Source: JABSOG01 sp041583135
Lineage (GTDB): Bacteria > Pseudomonadota > Gammaproteobacteria > Enterobacterales > Alteromonadaceae
Assembly (NCBI GenBank): GCA_041583135.1
Contig: JBFHGJ010000028.1
Coordinates: 1 to 57,595, forward strand
Direction of reading: 5' to 3'
Length of the DNA stretch: 57,595 bases
Shown: positions 16,940 to 26,252 of the stretch, one piece after another
Numbering within the stretch: position 1 is the first letter of the stretch
Layout of the letters: every line of letters begins with the position of its first letter
The notes under the pieces: model-generated
Database searches by the model: none
Seen by the model: the letters and a program-made list of their open reading frames with translations, nothing else
Told to the model about the DNA's origin: nothing
Translations under genes and position numbers: made by a program

Positions 16940-19156
16940 TTACTTACTCGTATGGGTAAATGAGCCATCCCAGTCTTCCCCTGGGGGGTGTTCCTTGAGT
17001 ATTTCGATGCGCTCTAGGTATATAGAGTATACTTTCCTGTTAGGGTTATGTGCCAATAACGCTTGAAATTTTTGCTCAGCCTTTGACCAGCTTTGTGCCA
17101 GATAGTCATCATAGGCGTCGTGATATTGTGCAATCTCATCTAAGGTGGCCTTATCATTGGCCAAGTCCGGGTGTACCGGTTCTAAGATTGATACCGCAGT
17201 GTCTTTACCTTTAACCCTCACTTTGTCTATTGGTCTAAAGGTGAGTTTAGGACATTTGGCAACGGTAAATTCACTGACCAATAAGTCTACACCATAAAAC
17301 TTGGTTAAGCCTTCGAGACGAGAGCCTAAGTTAACGGCATCGCCAAGTACGGTGTAGGCTCTGCGATATTCCGAGCCCATGTCGCCGACATTCATTTCTC
17401 CGGTGTTGATGCCGACGCCGATGCGAATGGCAGGCCAGCCCTCGGCAACAAATTGTTTGGTCAGTTCTTCGGTGATCTCAAGCATTTTGAAGGCGCATTG
17501 AATGGAATGCTCGGCATGGTCTTCGTCATTCAGTGGCGCATTCCAAAAGGCCATAACCATGTCGCCCACGTATTTGTCGATAGTACCTTGGTGTTCAAAA
17601 ATGGCTTGAGTAATAGGGGAGAAATAACGATTGAGCAGGTTGGCCAAATCGGCGGCGCTGAGTTTTTCCGAGATGGTGGTAAAGCTGCGAATATCCGAAA
17701 ACAGCACGGACATTTCTTTACGCTCGCCGGCGGTATTGAGCGACTCAGGGTTTTGTAGCATTTTGTCGATATGCGCCGGTGGCACGTATTGGTCAAAGAT
17801 GCCTTTTATTTGTTTACGTTTGCCTGATTCGGTGAAAAAGCCCATTGCAATGTTTACAACAGTCAAAGTAAAGCAAAGCAGTAACGGCGTTGCCAAGGAT
17901 AGGCTGACTTTTTGTACCGCCCACATGTAATAATCAAAACTGATGAGCCCTGCCAAAATAGCAAAGCCAAAAATGGCTATCGCTCGTGGTCCCAATGATG
18001 GTAGTAGGGTACTTAACAATAGCCCTAGGAAAATCAAAAGGAACCACAGTGTCGCTTCCATCACGTCTGGTTCACTGGGCAAGTATTCAGGATATAATAA
18101 CGCTTCTACTACATTGGCATGAACCTCAACTCCCGGATATTGCACGCCAACCGGTGTTGCTCTTAAATCGGCATTGCCAACTGCTGATGTGCCGACAAAG
18201 ACTATGGCACTGTCAAATGTCCCCTCTGGTAACCTATCATTGAGTACGTCAGTTGCCGAAATATAGCGGTAGCTGCGGGCGGGGCCTTTATATGGTACAA
18301 GCACTGATCCCGTGGCGCTGGTGGGAATGAACAAATCATTGAGTTTTACCCCGGTGACGGTTCTAAATCCTTTGATATTGGCTGTTTGGACCTCTACTTC
18401 TGGCGCCAATGTATATAACCTGACGGCCTCAAGCGCTAACGATGGATAGAATTTATTTTGGTAGTTTGCGAATAGCGAGGTCGAACGGATAAATCCATCA
18501 CTTGCAGGGTCAGCATTAAGAAAGCCGATGCCTTTGGCCGTTTGGTTGAACAGCTCAATATTTGATACATGGCCGTAGTATTGTCGGCTGGCAACCGCTG
18601 AAAGGTCATCGGTATCAAACACGATAGACGTCGGCGGCAGGCTACCTGCTTTGATTTCGTCGGTGTCATTGAACAGCATGCTGATCACCGTATCGACGAT
18701 TTGAATGGACTCGGAAAAAGCGATATCGGCATCGGCTTGTTCGGTATATTGAGATACCGTTTCAAGCAGCGACTCATCGACTTCGTTTTGTTTGAGTAGC
18801 TTGACTACGGATTCCACTGGGTTGGGTTCTGGTTCAGAGAACATGATATCGAGCGCGATAACGGCGGCGTTGTCGTCGGCCATTTTTTCAATCAGTTTGC
18901 CGATTTTAAAGCGGCTCCAAGGCCAGCGGCCTTCGGTTTGCATACTGCGCTCATCTAAATCGACAATCAAAATGGTGGTGAGCACTTCCGGTCTCGGCTG
19001 AATGGCGGACTTAAGCCGAATATCGTAAATCAAGCCGTTAATGCGCTGTAATGTGGCGGTGCCCTGACCAAACATCTGTAGTGCCAAAACCAGTAATGTG
19101 ATCAAGATACCTAGGGTGATACTGGTGCGTTGCTCTTTGAGATAGTTAAAAAACAT
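16940..19156 (-). CDS. CHASE2 sensor class III adenylate/guanylate cyclase
   Basis: This encodes 738 residues from the ATG at 19156, one base beyond the stop of the MBL gene; an upstream ATG at 19183 would overlap that gene. The order is: N-terminal membrane helix, an extracytoplasmic CHASE2 domain (about 40-370; VDLDERSMQTEGRWPWSR and LDIMFSEPEPN are signature segments), three membrane helices (about 365-440), then a cyclase domain (about 485-660). Catalytic metal Asp residues are in LFSDIRSF and KYVGDMVMAF. The base-contacting Lys (DKYVGD) and the TVLGDAVNLGSRLE segment with the transition-state Asn and Arg are present, so it should be active. cAMP or cGMP cannot be distinguished with certainty. 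Confidence 0.9.
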   Translation of the reverse strand: MFFNYLKEQRTSITLGILITLLVLALQMFGQGTATLQRINGLIYDIRLKSAIQPRPEVLTTILIVDLDERSMQTEGRWPWSRFKIGKLIEKMADDNAAVIALDIMFSEPEPNPVESVVKLLKQNEVDESLLETVSQYTEQADADIAFSESIQIVDTVISMLFNDTDEIKAGSLPPTSIVFDTDDLSAVASRQYYGHVSNIELFNQTAKGIGFLNADPASDGFIRSTSLFANYQNKFYPSLALEAVRLYTLAPEVEVQTANIKGFRTVTGVKLNDLFIPTSATGSVLVPYKGPARSYRYISATDVLNDRLPEGTFDSAIVFVGTSAVGNADLRATPVGVQYPGVEVHANVVEALLYPEYLPSEPDVMEATLWFLLIFLGLLLSTLLPSLGPRAIAIFGFAILAGLISFDYYMWAVQKVSLSLATPLLLCFTLTVVNIAMGFFTESGKRKQIKGIFDQYVPPAHIDKMLQNPESLNTAGERKEMSVLFSDIRSFTTISEKLSAADLANLLNRYFSPITQAIFEHQGTIDKYVGDMVMAFWNAPLNDEDHAEHSIQCAFKMLEITEELTKQFVAEGWPAIRIGVGINTGEMNVGDMGSEYRRAYTVLGDAVNLGSRLEGLTKFYGVDLLVSEFTVAKCPKLTFRPIDKVRVKGKDTAVSILEPVHPDLANDKATLDEIAQYHDAYDDYLAQSWSKAEQKFQALLAHNPNRKVYSIYLERIEILKEHPPGEDWDGSFTHTSK

Positions 19157-19157
19157 G

Positions 19158-19979
19158 CTAAACGTCCAATGTTGTGCCTTCACTGGCGGCGATAACCTCG
19201 AATTTTAAGCCAGTTTGGTTGATTTTCTCAATAAAGTCATCAATTTGAGTATCAGTTCTTTCTGGGTCGTGGCTGTAAAGCACCAGCTTGCCGACCTTGG
19301 CCCGTTGTGCTAAGTCTACCGCTTCTGCGGCTACTGAGTGTCCCCAGCCCCATTTAAGCGGCATATCGTCGGGCATAAATTGGCCATCGTGGATGAGTAG
19401 GTCGATGTCTTTAAATATGGCTACCCACTCATCTACGCTGTTCTTCACTTTGGCCGGGGTGTTGAGTTCGTTGTCGGTGCAGTAGGCCAGTGATTTGCCG
19501 TCGCACTCGATGAGGTAGGCACTGCCGCCGCCGGGATGATTCAGTTCATAGCGGGTGATATCAAAGCCATTGACCTTCATCTGCTTGCGCTTGCCCCTGA
19601 GTAGCCGTATCTCTGCTTTTAAGTGCCGGTAGTGCACAGGAAAAAAAGACTTACTCATTTGTTCTAAAATGGCATCGTCATGATCAAACTCGGTATTGCC
19701 GGGATAGATATGCAGTATATGTTCGCGTAGATAGGCCGGGACAAAAAATGGAAAGCCTTGAATATGGTCCCAATGGTTGTGGCTGAGCAGGATATAAATG
19801 TCTTTTTCCTGGTGCTTGATTTCGTTACCCAACTGACGGATACCGGTACCAGCATCAAGAATGAGCTTGCGCCCGTCTTTTGCGGTGATCAACGCGCAGG
19901 CGGTATTGCCGCCATACTTTACCGTTTCTGGTCCGGGGCTGGGGCAAGAGCCTCTCACGCCGTAAAAAGTGACCTTCAT
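19158..19979 (-). CDS. MBL-fold metallo-hydrolase, possible cyclic-nucleotide phosphodiesterase
   Basis: This encodes 273 residues beginning MKVTFYGVRGSCPSPGPETVKYGGNT, shared by a widespread MBL subfamily. The zinc ligands are visible: SHNHWDH (His67, His69, Asp71, His72), NHPGGGSAY near 148, IHDGQF near 196 and SHDPERTD near 242. It is the first gene of an operon with a CHASE2 cyclase and an HD-GYP protein, each 1 base apart. Some MBL proteins hydrolyse cyclic nucleotides or phosphodiesters, so turnover of the cyclase product is a reasonable hypothesis, but the substrate is not shown by the sequence. Confidence 0.8.
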   Translation of the reverse strand: MKVTFYGVRGSCPSPGPETVKYGGNTACALITAKDGRKLILDAGTGIRQLGNEIKHQEKDIYILLSHNHWDHIQGFPFFVPAYLREHILHIYPGNTEFDHDDAILEQMSKSFFPVHYRHLKAEIRLLRGKRKQMKVNGFDITRYELNHPGGGSAYLIECDGKSLAYCTDNELNTPAKVKNSVDEWVAIFKDIDLLIHDGQFMPDDMPLKWGWGHSVAAEAVDLAQRAKVGKLVLYSHDPERTDTQIDDFIEKINQTGLKFEVIAASEGTTLDV

Positions 19980-20099
19980 AATGGGTGTTTTTCCGTCTTG
20001 GGCATCAATGTCGTTATGGCGATTAAGACCGTTGCTATTAGCATGTGGTTTACGCCCAATATCCTGATTGAATTAGAATTAGTCTCAAATGAGTATAAG

Positions 20100-21080
20100 T
20101 CATAATTTTGAAATTTGCTGTGATTGCTCAGCACGGGATTTCATCATTTTTAGTAAGGCGATATGAAAATCAGCAATAATGGCTTCACCCCAAAGCCTGG
20201 AGTAAACTCCGAAGCTGGTATTGTCTTTAAGTGTGGTTTTCAAGGTTAAGACAGTATTACCGGCTTTATCGGATGAAATATAATAGCCACCATACAAGGG
20301 TGAGAAATAGTCGCCGCCAAGTTTGACGTGATTATCAAGAGCGCTATCTGGGATTTGAGAGGGGTCGATATCAAAGTCGAAGGCAAGCACTTTGTTGGGC
20401 TGCCACTGGGTGATTATCTCGTTAAAGACGATGCCTTTTTGCCAGTAGCTGGTACGCACAGCACCGACACGGTTGCCATCCATTCGAGCTTCAAGAGGTT
20501 TGGGGATGCCGATAAAGGTATTGATATAGCTGTCAAATTCATCATCATCGATGGATTTGACATTGGCCAATTGCGCCCAAACGGCTTCTTTTGGCGCATT
20601 GATGGTGATGTGGTTTTCCACCTCGTAAACTTGCGACAGTGACAAAAAGTTGACTTCAATAGGCGAGATTAAAAGCGGTAAAAAAGCAACGCTTATCAGC
20701 GTGCCGTTGTTGTTCTTATTCAGGCTGCGATAAAGCCAGCCTGCAAACATGCCACCGAAGCTGCTGAGCGCCATAAATATTGGTAAGGCAATGGCAATAC
20801 AAATACTGCCCTCTAGCAAGGTAACAATACAAACCAGCAAAAAAGCAAAGATTGGCTGCCAAGCGATGCGCGCCATTTTGCCATAGTCGATGTCGCGATT
20901 GACCTTGAGCTCGAAATGAACCCGAATAAAGCCAATAACAAACGGCACTAAGAACAAAAATGACAGGGTAACTAAACCACCGTGGGCCTTGGTAAATTCT
21001 AGATCCCAGATAAGCCGCATAGCAACGCCGTAGAGCGCGCCAAGAAAAATGCCGATAAAGATGGGTGCTTTTTGATGCAT
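20100..21080 (-). CDS. Membrane protein with C-terminal SRPBCC (START-like) domain
   Basis: This encodes 326 residues. The first 155 or so form four to five membrane helices (IFIGIFLGALYGVAMRLIW, LVTLSFLFLVPFVIGFI, IFAFLLVCIVTLLEGSICIAIALPIFMAL, LISVAFLPLLISPIE). The rest resembles a polyketide-cyclase/SRPBCC ligand-binding fold (EVENHITINAPKEAVWAQLANV, IVFNEIITQWQPNKVLAFDF, YGGYYISSDKAGNTVLTLKT). The domain lies after the last helix; its side of the membrane is not certain. It probably binds a hydrophobic ligand. No clear operon partner. Confidence 0.65.
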   Translation of the reverse strand: MHQKAPIFIGIFLGALYGVAMRLIWDLEFTKAHGGLVTLSFLFLVPFVIGFIRVHFELKVNRDIDYGKMARIAWQPIFAFLLVCIVTLLEGSICIAIALPIFMALSSFGGMFAGWLYRSLNKNNNGTLISVAFLPLLISPIEVNFLSLSQVYEVENHITINAPKEAVWAQLANVKSIDDDEFDSYINTFIGIPKPLEARMDGNRVGAVRTSYWQKGIVFNEIITQWQPNKVLAFDFDIDPSQIPDSALDNHVKLGGDYFSPLYGGYYISSDKAGNTVLTLKTTLKDNTSFGVYSRLWGEAIIADFHIALLKMMKSRAEQSQQISKL

Positions 21081-21173
21081 GGTAATTCCTTGATTTTCGC
21101 TTGAGCCAAATGGCAGGTGCTTTCTTGCTCACTGACGCTATTGTATAGGGATTTTGTCTTATATCTCTAGCTT

Positions 21174-21755
21174 TTAGTGTTGCTGCTGGTTTAAGCGGCA
21201 TAGCCCATCTTGTCCGACGTAACAGTATTGCACCGGCTGCTTAAGGGTTTTGACAATTAACGCATCCATTTTCTCGTTGTCACCACAGGGGATTGGTTCT
21301 TTTGGCCAGGGGCGGCAAAGGGGCCATTTTTCTTTGGCAAAAGTGGCTTGAAGCTGCTCATTTTCACTGCTGGGCGGAATGGCTTGGTTACTTTCGTCCA
21401 AGCTTAAACACATGGCGTCAGTCAATACTGAGACCCTTGTTTGTCCAAAATTTGCATTTGTGACATTGATTCCACTAAACTGAGTAGGTGTAATGTTTTT
21501 AGTGACTGTTCTAATGAATTGAATATTGATGTTGGCATCCCTGAGGTCTACAAAGTTGGCGTTTAGCAAGGTCAACGTCTGTTCCTGAGCTTCGATTTTC
21601 GCTTTACTAAAATTAGTAAATGTCAAATTACCTATCGAGATAGGGCCAAGTCTGGTGCCTTGTGCATTGAGGTCGCATATTTCTATATGACGAATAAGAT
21701 TTTTGAATACTAAGCCATTGTTTATAATTGTCTCTATTTCTCCATTAGATTTCTT
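21174..21755 (-). pseudogene. C-terminal part of the frameshifted pentapeptide membrane protein
   Basis: Reading the minus strand from just after the seven-A run at 21757-21763, in the frame shifted by +1, gives an uninterrupted continuation of pentapeptide-like sequence (ICDLNAQGTRLGPISIGNLTF, ANFVDLRDANINIQF) into a Cys-containing C-terminal domain ending at 21174. It has no start codon of its own with a ribosome site; a TTG at 21626 is the first candidate. Removing one A restores a single frame with 21745-23112, about 645 residues. It is therefore best read as the second half of one gene. Confidence 0.7.
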
Positions 21756-23112
21756 GTTTTTTTATCTCTGATATAGATACATTACTATTGAAGATGCGTA
21801 GCCCACTGATATCATTGGCACTAAAATCTATGGATTCAAAGTCAACTTTGTAAAACAAGGCTTTTGAGAGTTTTGCGTTTTCGAAGCTGAGGTTGTTTAA
21901 TTTGCTATTGAAGAATATAGCCTCCGATAGTTTAGCGTTAGTAAAGTTTGAATGACTGAGTGACGCACCGTAAATCCGGGCATTTGACAAATCACTCCAG
22001 CCAAAGTCGATGCCATAAAGCTCAGCGCCTGATAAGTCAACGTTGCGCATATCACTCTTTTGTAATTGACAATCGGTGCAGCTAAAAAAGCGCAAGTTTC
22101 TATCGGACAAATCCGGTCCCTTGGTAAAACGGCGGATATAATCTTGCAGTGCGCGCTCACTCAAAACTTCAGAGTTTACTGAACCATTGTATAACCAAGT
22201 GGGGGTTGGCTTTTCTATTGTTAGGTCTGTGCCTGCGGGAAACGCAAAGTGCTTACCGGGCAGAACCATAAATAGACGTGATTGATTTTCGCATTTTTTG
22301 TCTTCTCTTGCAGAGACTTGGGTGTGGCAGTCATCAACGATAATTGAGAGCCGGATAGTAAAATAAAGAGGGACTATCACTGTTAATATTGCATTTAGTT
22401 TATAAATATTCCGTTGCAATTTAGAACGCTCATGGTTGGCGAGCCGATACTGCATATAGGCCAAAATGAAAAAATCAACAAATACGATGATGATGTGTAA
22501 GACAGTGATACCAATAGACTGATATATGGCAAAACGATAAGAGATATAGATTAAGAACAGCATCGGATACAAGATAATGAGAAAAAGGATAAAGCTTGCA
22601 ATGTCTTTTACTTGTGTATCTATGTGGGAGCGCTCTTGAATGTGTAGCAGTAAAAATGGCAGAAAATGCCTGCTATCGATATAACGAAAACTCCTGAGTT
22701 TCATCGATAATATGTAAGTGTTAAATATCAAGTTCAAATGCAAAATCAAGATTAGCAGTGGTGCACCGATAAAAAAATGACTGGCTTTTAAACCGACATT
22801 GAGCAGTGGAAATGATATCTCGACATTTTGAAATAAGTTTTTATCGGACACCGAAAAGATCATGATTGACAGATAAGTGAGCACAAAAATGAACGTGATC
22901 ATCAAGTTTCTGACTGACTTTGCGGTGTTGTTGATGGTATCAATGCCGAGCTGGTATTCGGCTGAGTCTAACGCGCGGGGGTCATGGTATTCACACAATT
23001 GCTGCCAGCGTTTTTCCGATACTTGATGATAATGCAATGCAAAACTTAGCTCGGCGCCACTGGCAATTAATGCTTTGATTTTGTCGTAGGTTTCACGGTC
23101 TTGTTGGTTCAT
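21745..23112 (-). CDS. Membrane pentapeptide-repeat protein, N-terminal part, truncated by a frameshift
   Basis: This encodes 455 residues. A soluble N-terminus (TYDKIKALIASGAELSFALHYHQV) is followed by four membrane helices (about 65-250) and an extracytoplasmic part with Cys residues. Pentapeptide repeats run from about 335 to the end (LSGAELYGIDFGWSDLSNAR, LSHSNFTNAKLSEAIFFNSKLNNLSFENAKLSK, given in pieces). The frame stops at 21745, 10 bases after an A7 run (T7 at 21757-21763 on the plus strand), while the repeat continues in the +1 frame. This is a one-base mutation, a slippage-dependent gene or a sequencing error. AT-rich relative to its neighbours. Function unknown. Confidence 0.75.
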   Translation of the reverse strand: MNQQDRETYDKIKALIASGAELSFALHYHQVSEKRWQQLCEYHDPRALDSAEYQLGIDTINNTAKSVRNLMITFIFVLTYLSIMIFSVSDKNLFQNVEISFPLLNVGLKASHFFIGAPLLILILHLNLIFNTYILSMKLRSFRYIDSRHFLPFLLLHIQERSHIDTQVKDIASFILFLIILYPMLFLIYISYRFAIYQSIGITVLHIIIVFVDFFILAYMQYRLANHERSKLQRNIYKLNAILTVIVPLYFTIRLSIIVDDCHTQVSAREDKKCENQSRLFMVLPGKHFAFPAGTDLTIEKPTPTWLYNGSVNSEVLSERALQDYIRRFTKGPDLSDRNLRFFSCTDCQLQKSDMRNVDLSGAELYGIDFGWSDLSNARIYGASLSHSNFTNAKLSEAIFFNSKLNNLSFENAKLSKALFYKVDFESIDFSANDISGLRIFNSNVSISEIKKQEI

Positions 23113-23258
23113 TTTATTATTGTGCTTAACTGCGGTAAATATCCTGATTAGTAGGCTAGTCTATTTAGGCACAAATGTCATTTGCCGGGGATTTTTCCTA
23201 AAACCCTAAAAAACTGGCGGGTTTATTTGATTTAGGGCAAGTTTGCGCAAATTTTAAG

Positions 23259-23288
23259 TTGTTGTGTACAGGGGTGATGTGCTATAAA
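23259..23288 (+). promoter_or_regulatory. Candidate feoAB promoter
   Basis: TTGTTG (23259-23264), an 18-base spacer and TATAAA (23283-23288) form a plausible promoter that abuts the Fur-like site, so repressor binding would block transcription initiation. Confidence 0.4.
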
Positions 23289-23289
23289 T

Positions 23290-23308
23290 AAGAATTATTA
23301 TCATTTGC
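23290..23308 (+). promoter_or_regulatory. Fur-box-like operator upstream of feoA
   Basis: AAGAATTATTATCATTTGC matches the 19-bp consensus GATAATGATAATCATTATC at 13 of 19 positions by eye, with the ATTATCATT core intact. It lies 22 bases before the feoA ATG. Iron-responsive repression of feoAB by Fur is well established in gammaproteobacteria; binding here is inferred. Confidence 0.6.
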
Positions 23309-23329
23309 ATAGTCATACGTAGTTTCACC

Positions 23330-23554
23330 ATGGTTTTATCTGATCTCAGTCGTAAACAAACGGCCAAAGTGCTTTGCCTACCACAAGATGTCGATGCCTG
23401 TCACTGCTTGCTTGAGCAGGGTATTGCGCCGAGCTGCCAGCTGACCTTGATGCACAAGGCGCTGTTTGGCGGGCCGGTTGCGGTGATGGTGGACAACACT
23501 AAGCTCGCTATCTCTAGAGCGTTGGCTGCTCAGATAGTGGTGGAGCTTTGTTAA
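23330..23554 (+). CDS. feoA: Ferrous iron transport protein FeoA
   Basis: This encodes 74 residues of an SH3-like FeoA domain with MHKALFGGPVAVMVDNTKLAISRALAAQIVVE, the usual G-G-P-V-A...I-S...A pattern. FeoA is a small cytoplasmic protein needed for Fe(II) uptake by FeoB. Its stop overlaps the feoB ATG by one base (TAATG). Confidence 0.9.
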   Translation: MVLSDLSRKQTAKVLCLPQDVDACHCLLEQGIAPSCQLTLMHKALFGGPVAVMVDNTKLAISRALAAQIVVELC

Positions 23555-25638
23555 TGAAGGAAGTCGTCTTAGCGGGCTTTGCCAATGCGGGAAAAACCAG
23601 TCTATTCAACCTGTTGACTAGCTCGATGCAAAGCGTCGGCAATTGGTCTGGGGTGACGGTTGCGGTTAAGTCGAAACAGGCTGAGTTTGCCGGTGAAGCG
23701 GTTAATGTAACCGATTTGCCAGGCCTAAGTAGCCTCGGAGCAAAGTCACGCCAAGGTAAAGACATCACTATTACCCAGCAGTATCTGACGCAAAATTCGG
23801 TGGATTTGATTGTTAACGTGGTCGATGTCACCCAGCTCAAGCGAGAGCTAACACTCACAACTCAGCTGCTTGCGATGGGTAAGCCGATGGTGGTGATGCT
23901 CAATAAGACGGATATCAGCGCCGGTTTTAGTGTCGATGTACACAAGCTTAGTGAGGCGCTCGGTTGTCCTGTTGTCGCCATCGCTGCCAACGACAGCAAG
24001 CAAGGCGACAAGCTAAAGCAATGTTTGCATTCGCATTTGCACGAAAAGAGCGTATCACAAAGTGAGTTTGCGTCACAAAACATGGAGTTGATGGAGCGTG
24101 TTGTTAAGGTTGCCGAGATAGTACAGCGGTGTACTAAGGCGAGCGAAAGTAAGACCTCCATCGTGCAAAGGTTCGATAGCTTGGCACTGCACCCTGTAAT
24201 GGGGTTACCTGTGTTTTTGCTGATGATGTACTTGCTCTTTATGTTTGCCATCAATGTCGGTAGTTCTTTTATTGACTTTTTTGATCTGGTTGTCGGCCAC
24301 GTTGCCGTCGCGATGCCTACTCATTATCTCGCCCAATTTAATTTACCGACCTGGCTGTTGACCATCATTGAAGGTGTTGGCTCCGGGGTGCAGACAGTGG
24401 CGACTTTTATTCCTGTGGTGGCGAGTCTCTTTATTGGTTTAACCCTACTAGAAGCAAGCGGTTATCTCGCCCGTGCGGCCTTTGTGGTTGAAGGTGTGAT
24501 GAATCGTGTTGGGCTGCCGGGCAAGGCGTTTGTGCCGCTGATTGTCGGCTTTGGTTGTACCGTGCCCGCAGTAATGGCAAGCCGAGTGATGGACAGCGAG
24601 GCGGCGCGGATCAAGACCGTGATGATGGCGCCGTTTATGTCCTGTGGTGCGAGATTGCCTGTTTATGCCTTGTTTGCAGCGGCATTTTTTCCCAACAATG
24701 GCCAGAATTTGGTGTTCTTGCTGTATTTACTGGGGATTGTTGCGGCGGTTGCAACCGGTTTGATGCTTAAGGCGACATTATTGCCAAGTCAAAGTGGTCA
24801 TCAGTTGATGGAACTACCGAAGTATCAGTTGCCCAACTTTGCCTATTTGTGTAAGCGGGTTTATAGACGCACCAAAAGCTTTGTTACCGGCGCTGGTAAA
24901 ACCATTGTATTGGTGGTGTGTTTGCTTAATTTTATCAATTCTATCGGCATTGACGGTAGCTTTGGGAATCAGGATTCGAAAAACTCTTTGCTTAGCCAAG
25001 GTGCTCAAGTGGTTACGCCGGCATTGTCGCCGATGGGGATCCGTGAAGACAATTGGCAGGCCGGTGTCGGTATTATCACGGGTATTTTTGCCAAAGAAGT
25101 ATTGGTGGCGACTTTCAACAGTTTGTATTCACCGCAGCAAGGTGGGGCGCAAGCGTTACCTGCCTTTGGTGATGTTTGGCAAGAGGCGGTTGATTCTATC
25201 GGTGCCAATTTGCTTGGTATTGAGCCAGAAGATCCGCTTGGCATCGATGTTGGTGATATTAGCGATTTGTCTGCTGCAGCGGCCGAGCAGCAGGTCGAAT
25301 TAAGTACGTATCACAATATGCAAACCGCCTTTGACGGCCAGTTGGGTGCCTTTAGCTATTTGCTGTTTATCTTACTTTACACCCCTTGCGTTGCGGCAAT
25401 GGGCGCAATTAAGAATGAGGTCGGCACACGCTGGGCCGGATTTGCCGCGCTGTGGAGCTTTACTTTAGCCTATTGCGCCGCCACCTTATGCTATCAACTT
25501 GGCTCTTGGGCGCGCTCGCCTGTCAGCGCATCCATAACGATCGCCATCGTCATCGGCTGTTTAATGATGATTTATTTGCTGCTAAAGCGAGTTGCGACAA
25601 AGCGCAAAACCATCGCTACTGTTGTACACTACTCTTAA
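23554..25638 (+). CDS. feoB: Ferrous iron permease FeoB
   Basis: This encodes 694 residues from ATG 23554, with GGAG 8 bases upstream; a TTG six bases earlier is unlikely. The N-terminal G domain has G1 GFANAGKTS (Gly8 to Ser16; most FeoB have GNPNSGKTT), G2 region NWSGVTV, G3 DLPG, G4 NKTD. The membrane part carries two Gate motifs (GFGCTVPAVMASR and PFMSCGARLPVYALF) and about 8-10 helices. FeoB imports Fe(II) across the inner membrane. No feoC follows. Confidence 0.93.
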   Translation: MKEVVLAGFANAGKTSLFNLLTSSMQSVGNWSGVTVAVKSKQAEFAGEAVNVTDLPGLSSLGAKSRQGKDITITQQYLTQNSVDLIVNVVDVTQLKRELTLTTQLLAMGKPMVVMLNKTDISAGFSVDVHKLSEALGCPVVAIAANDSKQGDKLKQCLHSHLHEKSVSQSEFASQNMELMERVVKVAEIVQRCTKASESKTSIVQRFDSLALHPVMGLPVFLLMMYLLFMFAINVGSSFIDFFDLVVGHVAVAMPTHYLAQFNLPTWLLTIIEGVGSGVQTVATFIPVVASLFIGLTLLEASGYLARAAFVVEGVMNRVGLPGKAFVPLIVGFGCTVPAVMASRVMDSEAARIKTVMMAPFMSCGARLPVYALFAAAFFPNNGQNLVFLLYLLGIVAAVATGLMLKATLLPSQSGHQLMELPKYQLPNFAYLCKRVYRRTKSFVTGAGKTIVLVVCLLNFINSIGIDGSFGNQDSKNSLLSQGAQVVTPALSPMGIREDNWQAGVGIITGIFAKEVLVATFNSLYSPQQGGAQALPAFGDVWQEAVDSIGANLLGIEPEDPLGIDVGDISDLSAAAAEQQVELSTYHNMQTAFDGQLGAFSYLLFILLYTPCVAAMGAIKNEVGTRWAGFAALWSFTLAYCAATLCYQLGSWARSPVSASITIAIVIGCLMMIYLLLKRVATKRKTIATVVHYS

Positions 25639-25682
25639 AATTGAACTGAGCACTGGTCGGCTCAGACAAGAAGGCGTGGTTA

Positions 25683-26036
25683 ATGATAGATAAAATGCGT
25701 TTTGTTGCGCAGAAAATGCAATGGGTAAAGCCAATCGCGATTGTCGCTGCATTCTGTGCTGTGGGGCTGATTGGTTATATTGTCTCAGCCGATAGTGGTA
25801 TCGCGACAGATGATCGGTATTTGTATCCGAGTGTTCTGTTGTTGCTGTGGTCGTTCTCCGTTCTTGGCTTTATTCGCACTTTTGTTCATGTGCCAGATGC
25901 ATCTGATGGCTCTTTAGGCTTTTTCCGACGTATCGGCAGGGCGTTGGTGCGCTTTTACTATTATCTGCTTTCCTTTGTGATGCTGGGTTTGACCATCGGT
26001 GTCGTGTTTGCCAGTATTCGCGCCTTAAGGCTCTGA
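25683..26036 (+). CDS. Small inner-membrane protein downstream of feoB
   Basis: This encodes 117 residues with three predicted membrane helices (PIAIVAAFCAVGLIGYIV, YPSVLLLLWSFSVLGFI, FYYYLLSFVMLGLTIGVVFAS). AAGGCG precedes the ATG by about 9 bases. It is 44 bases after feoB and may be co-transcribed; it occupies the place where other species have feoC but bears no likeness to FeoC. Family not recognised. Confidence 0.65.
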   Translation: MIDKMRFVAQKMQWVKPIAIVAAFCAVGLIGYIVSADSGIATDDRYLYPSVLLLLWSFSVLGFIRTFVHVPDASDGSLGFFRRIGRALVRFYYYLLSFVMLGLTIGVVFASIRALRL

Positions 26037-26252
26037 ATTCTAAAGCGCTTTAAACTCTAAGCGGTTACCTCAATCACCATTTCATGGCCTATTGTTGGCA
26101 CCTGTCTCACGGGCTACATTAAAGTCCATAATGTTGGATTGTGGCTCACTAAAGCTAACGGTTGTACATGGTTGACACTTTCAGTGACACTTTGCTCTTG
26201 TGTCGTTATCGGCCGTTGATAGAATGGCGTTTTCAAACTGTGGAGAAAGCGG

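Noticed and set aside
21757..21763. Programmed -1 ribosomal frameshift at the A7 run
   Set aside because: A -1 shift reaches a TAG after seven codons; only +1 (or -2, or loss of one A in the transcript) restores the pentapeptide frame.
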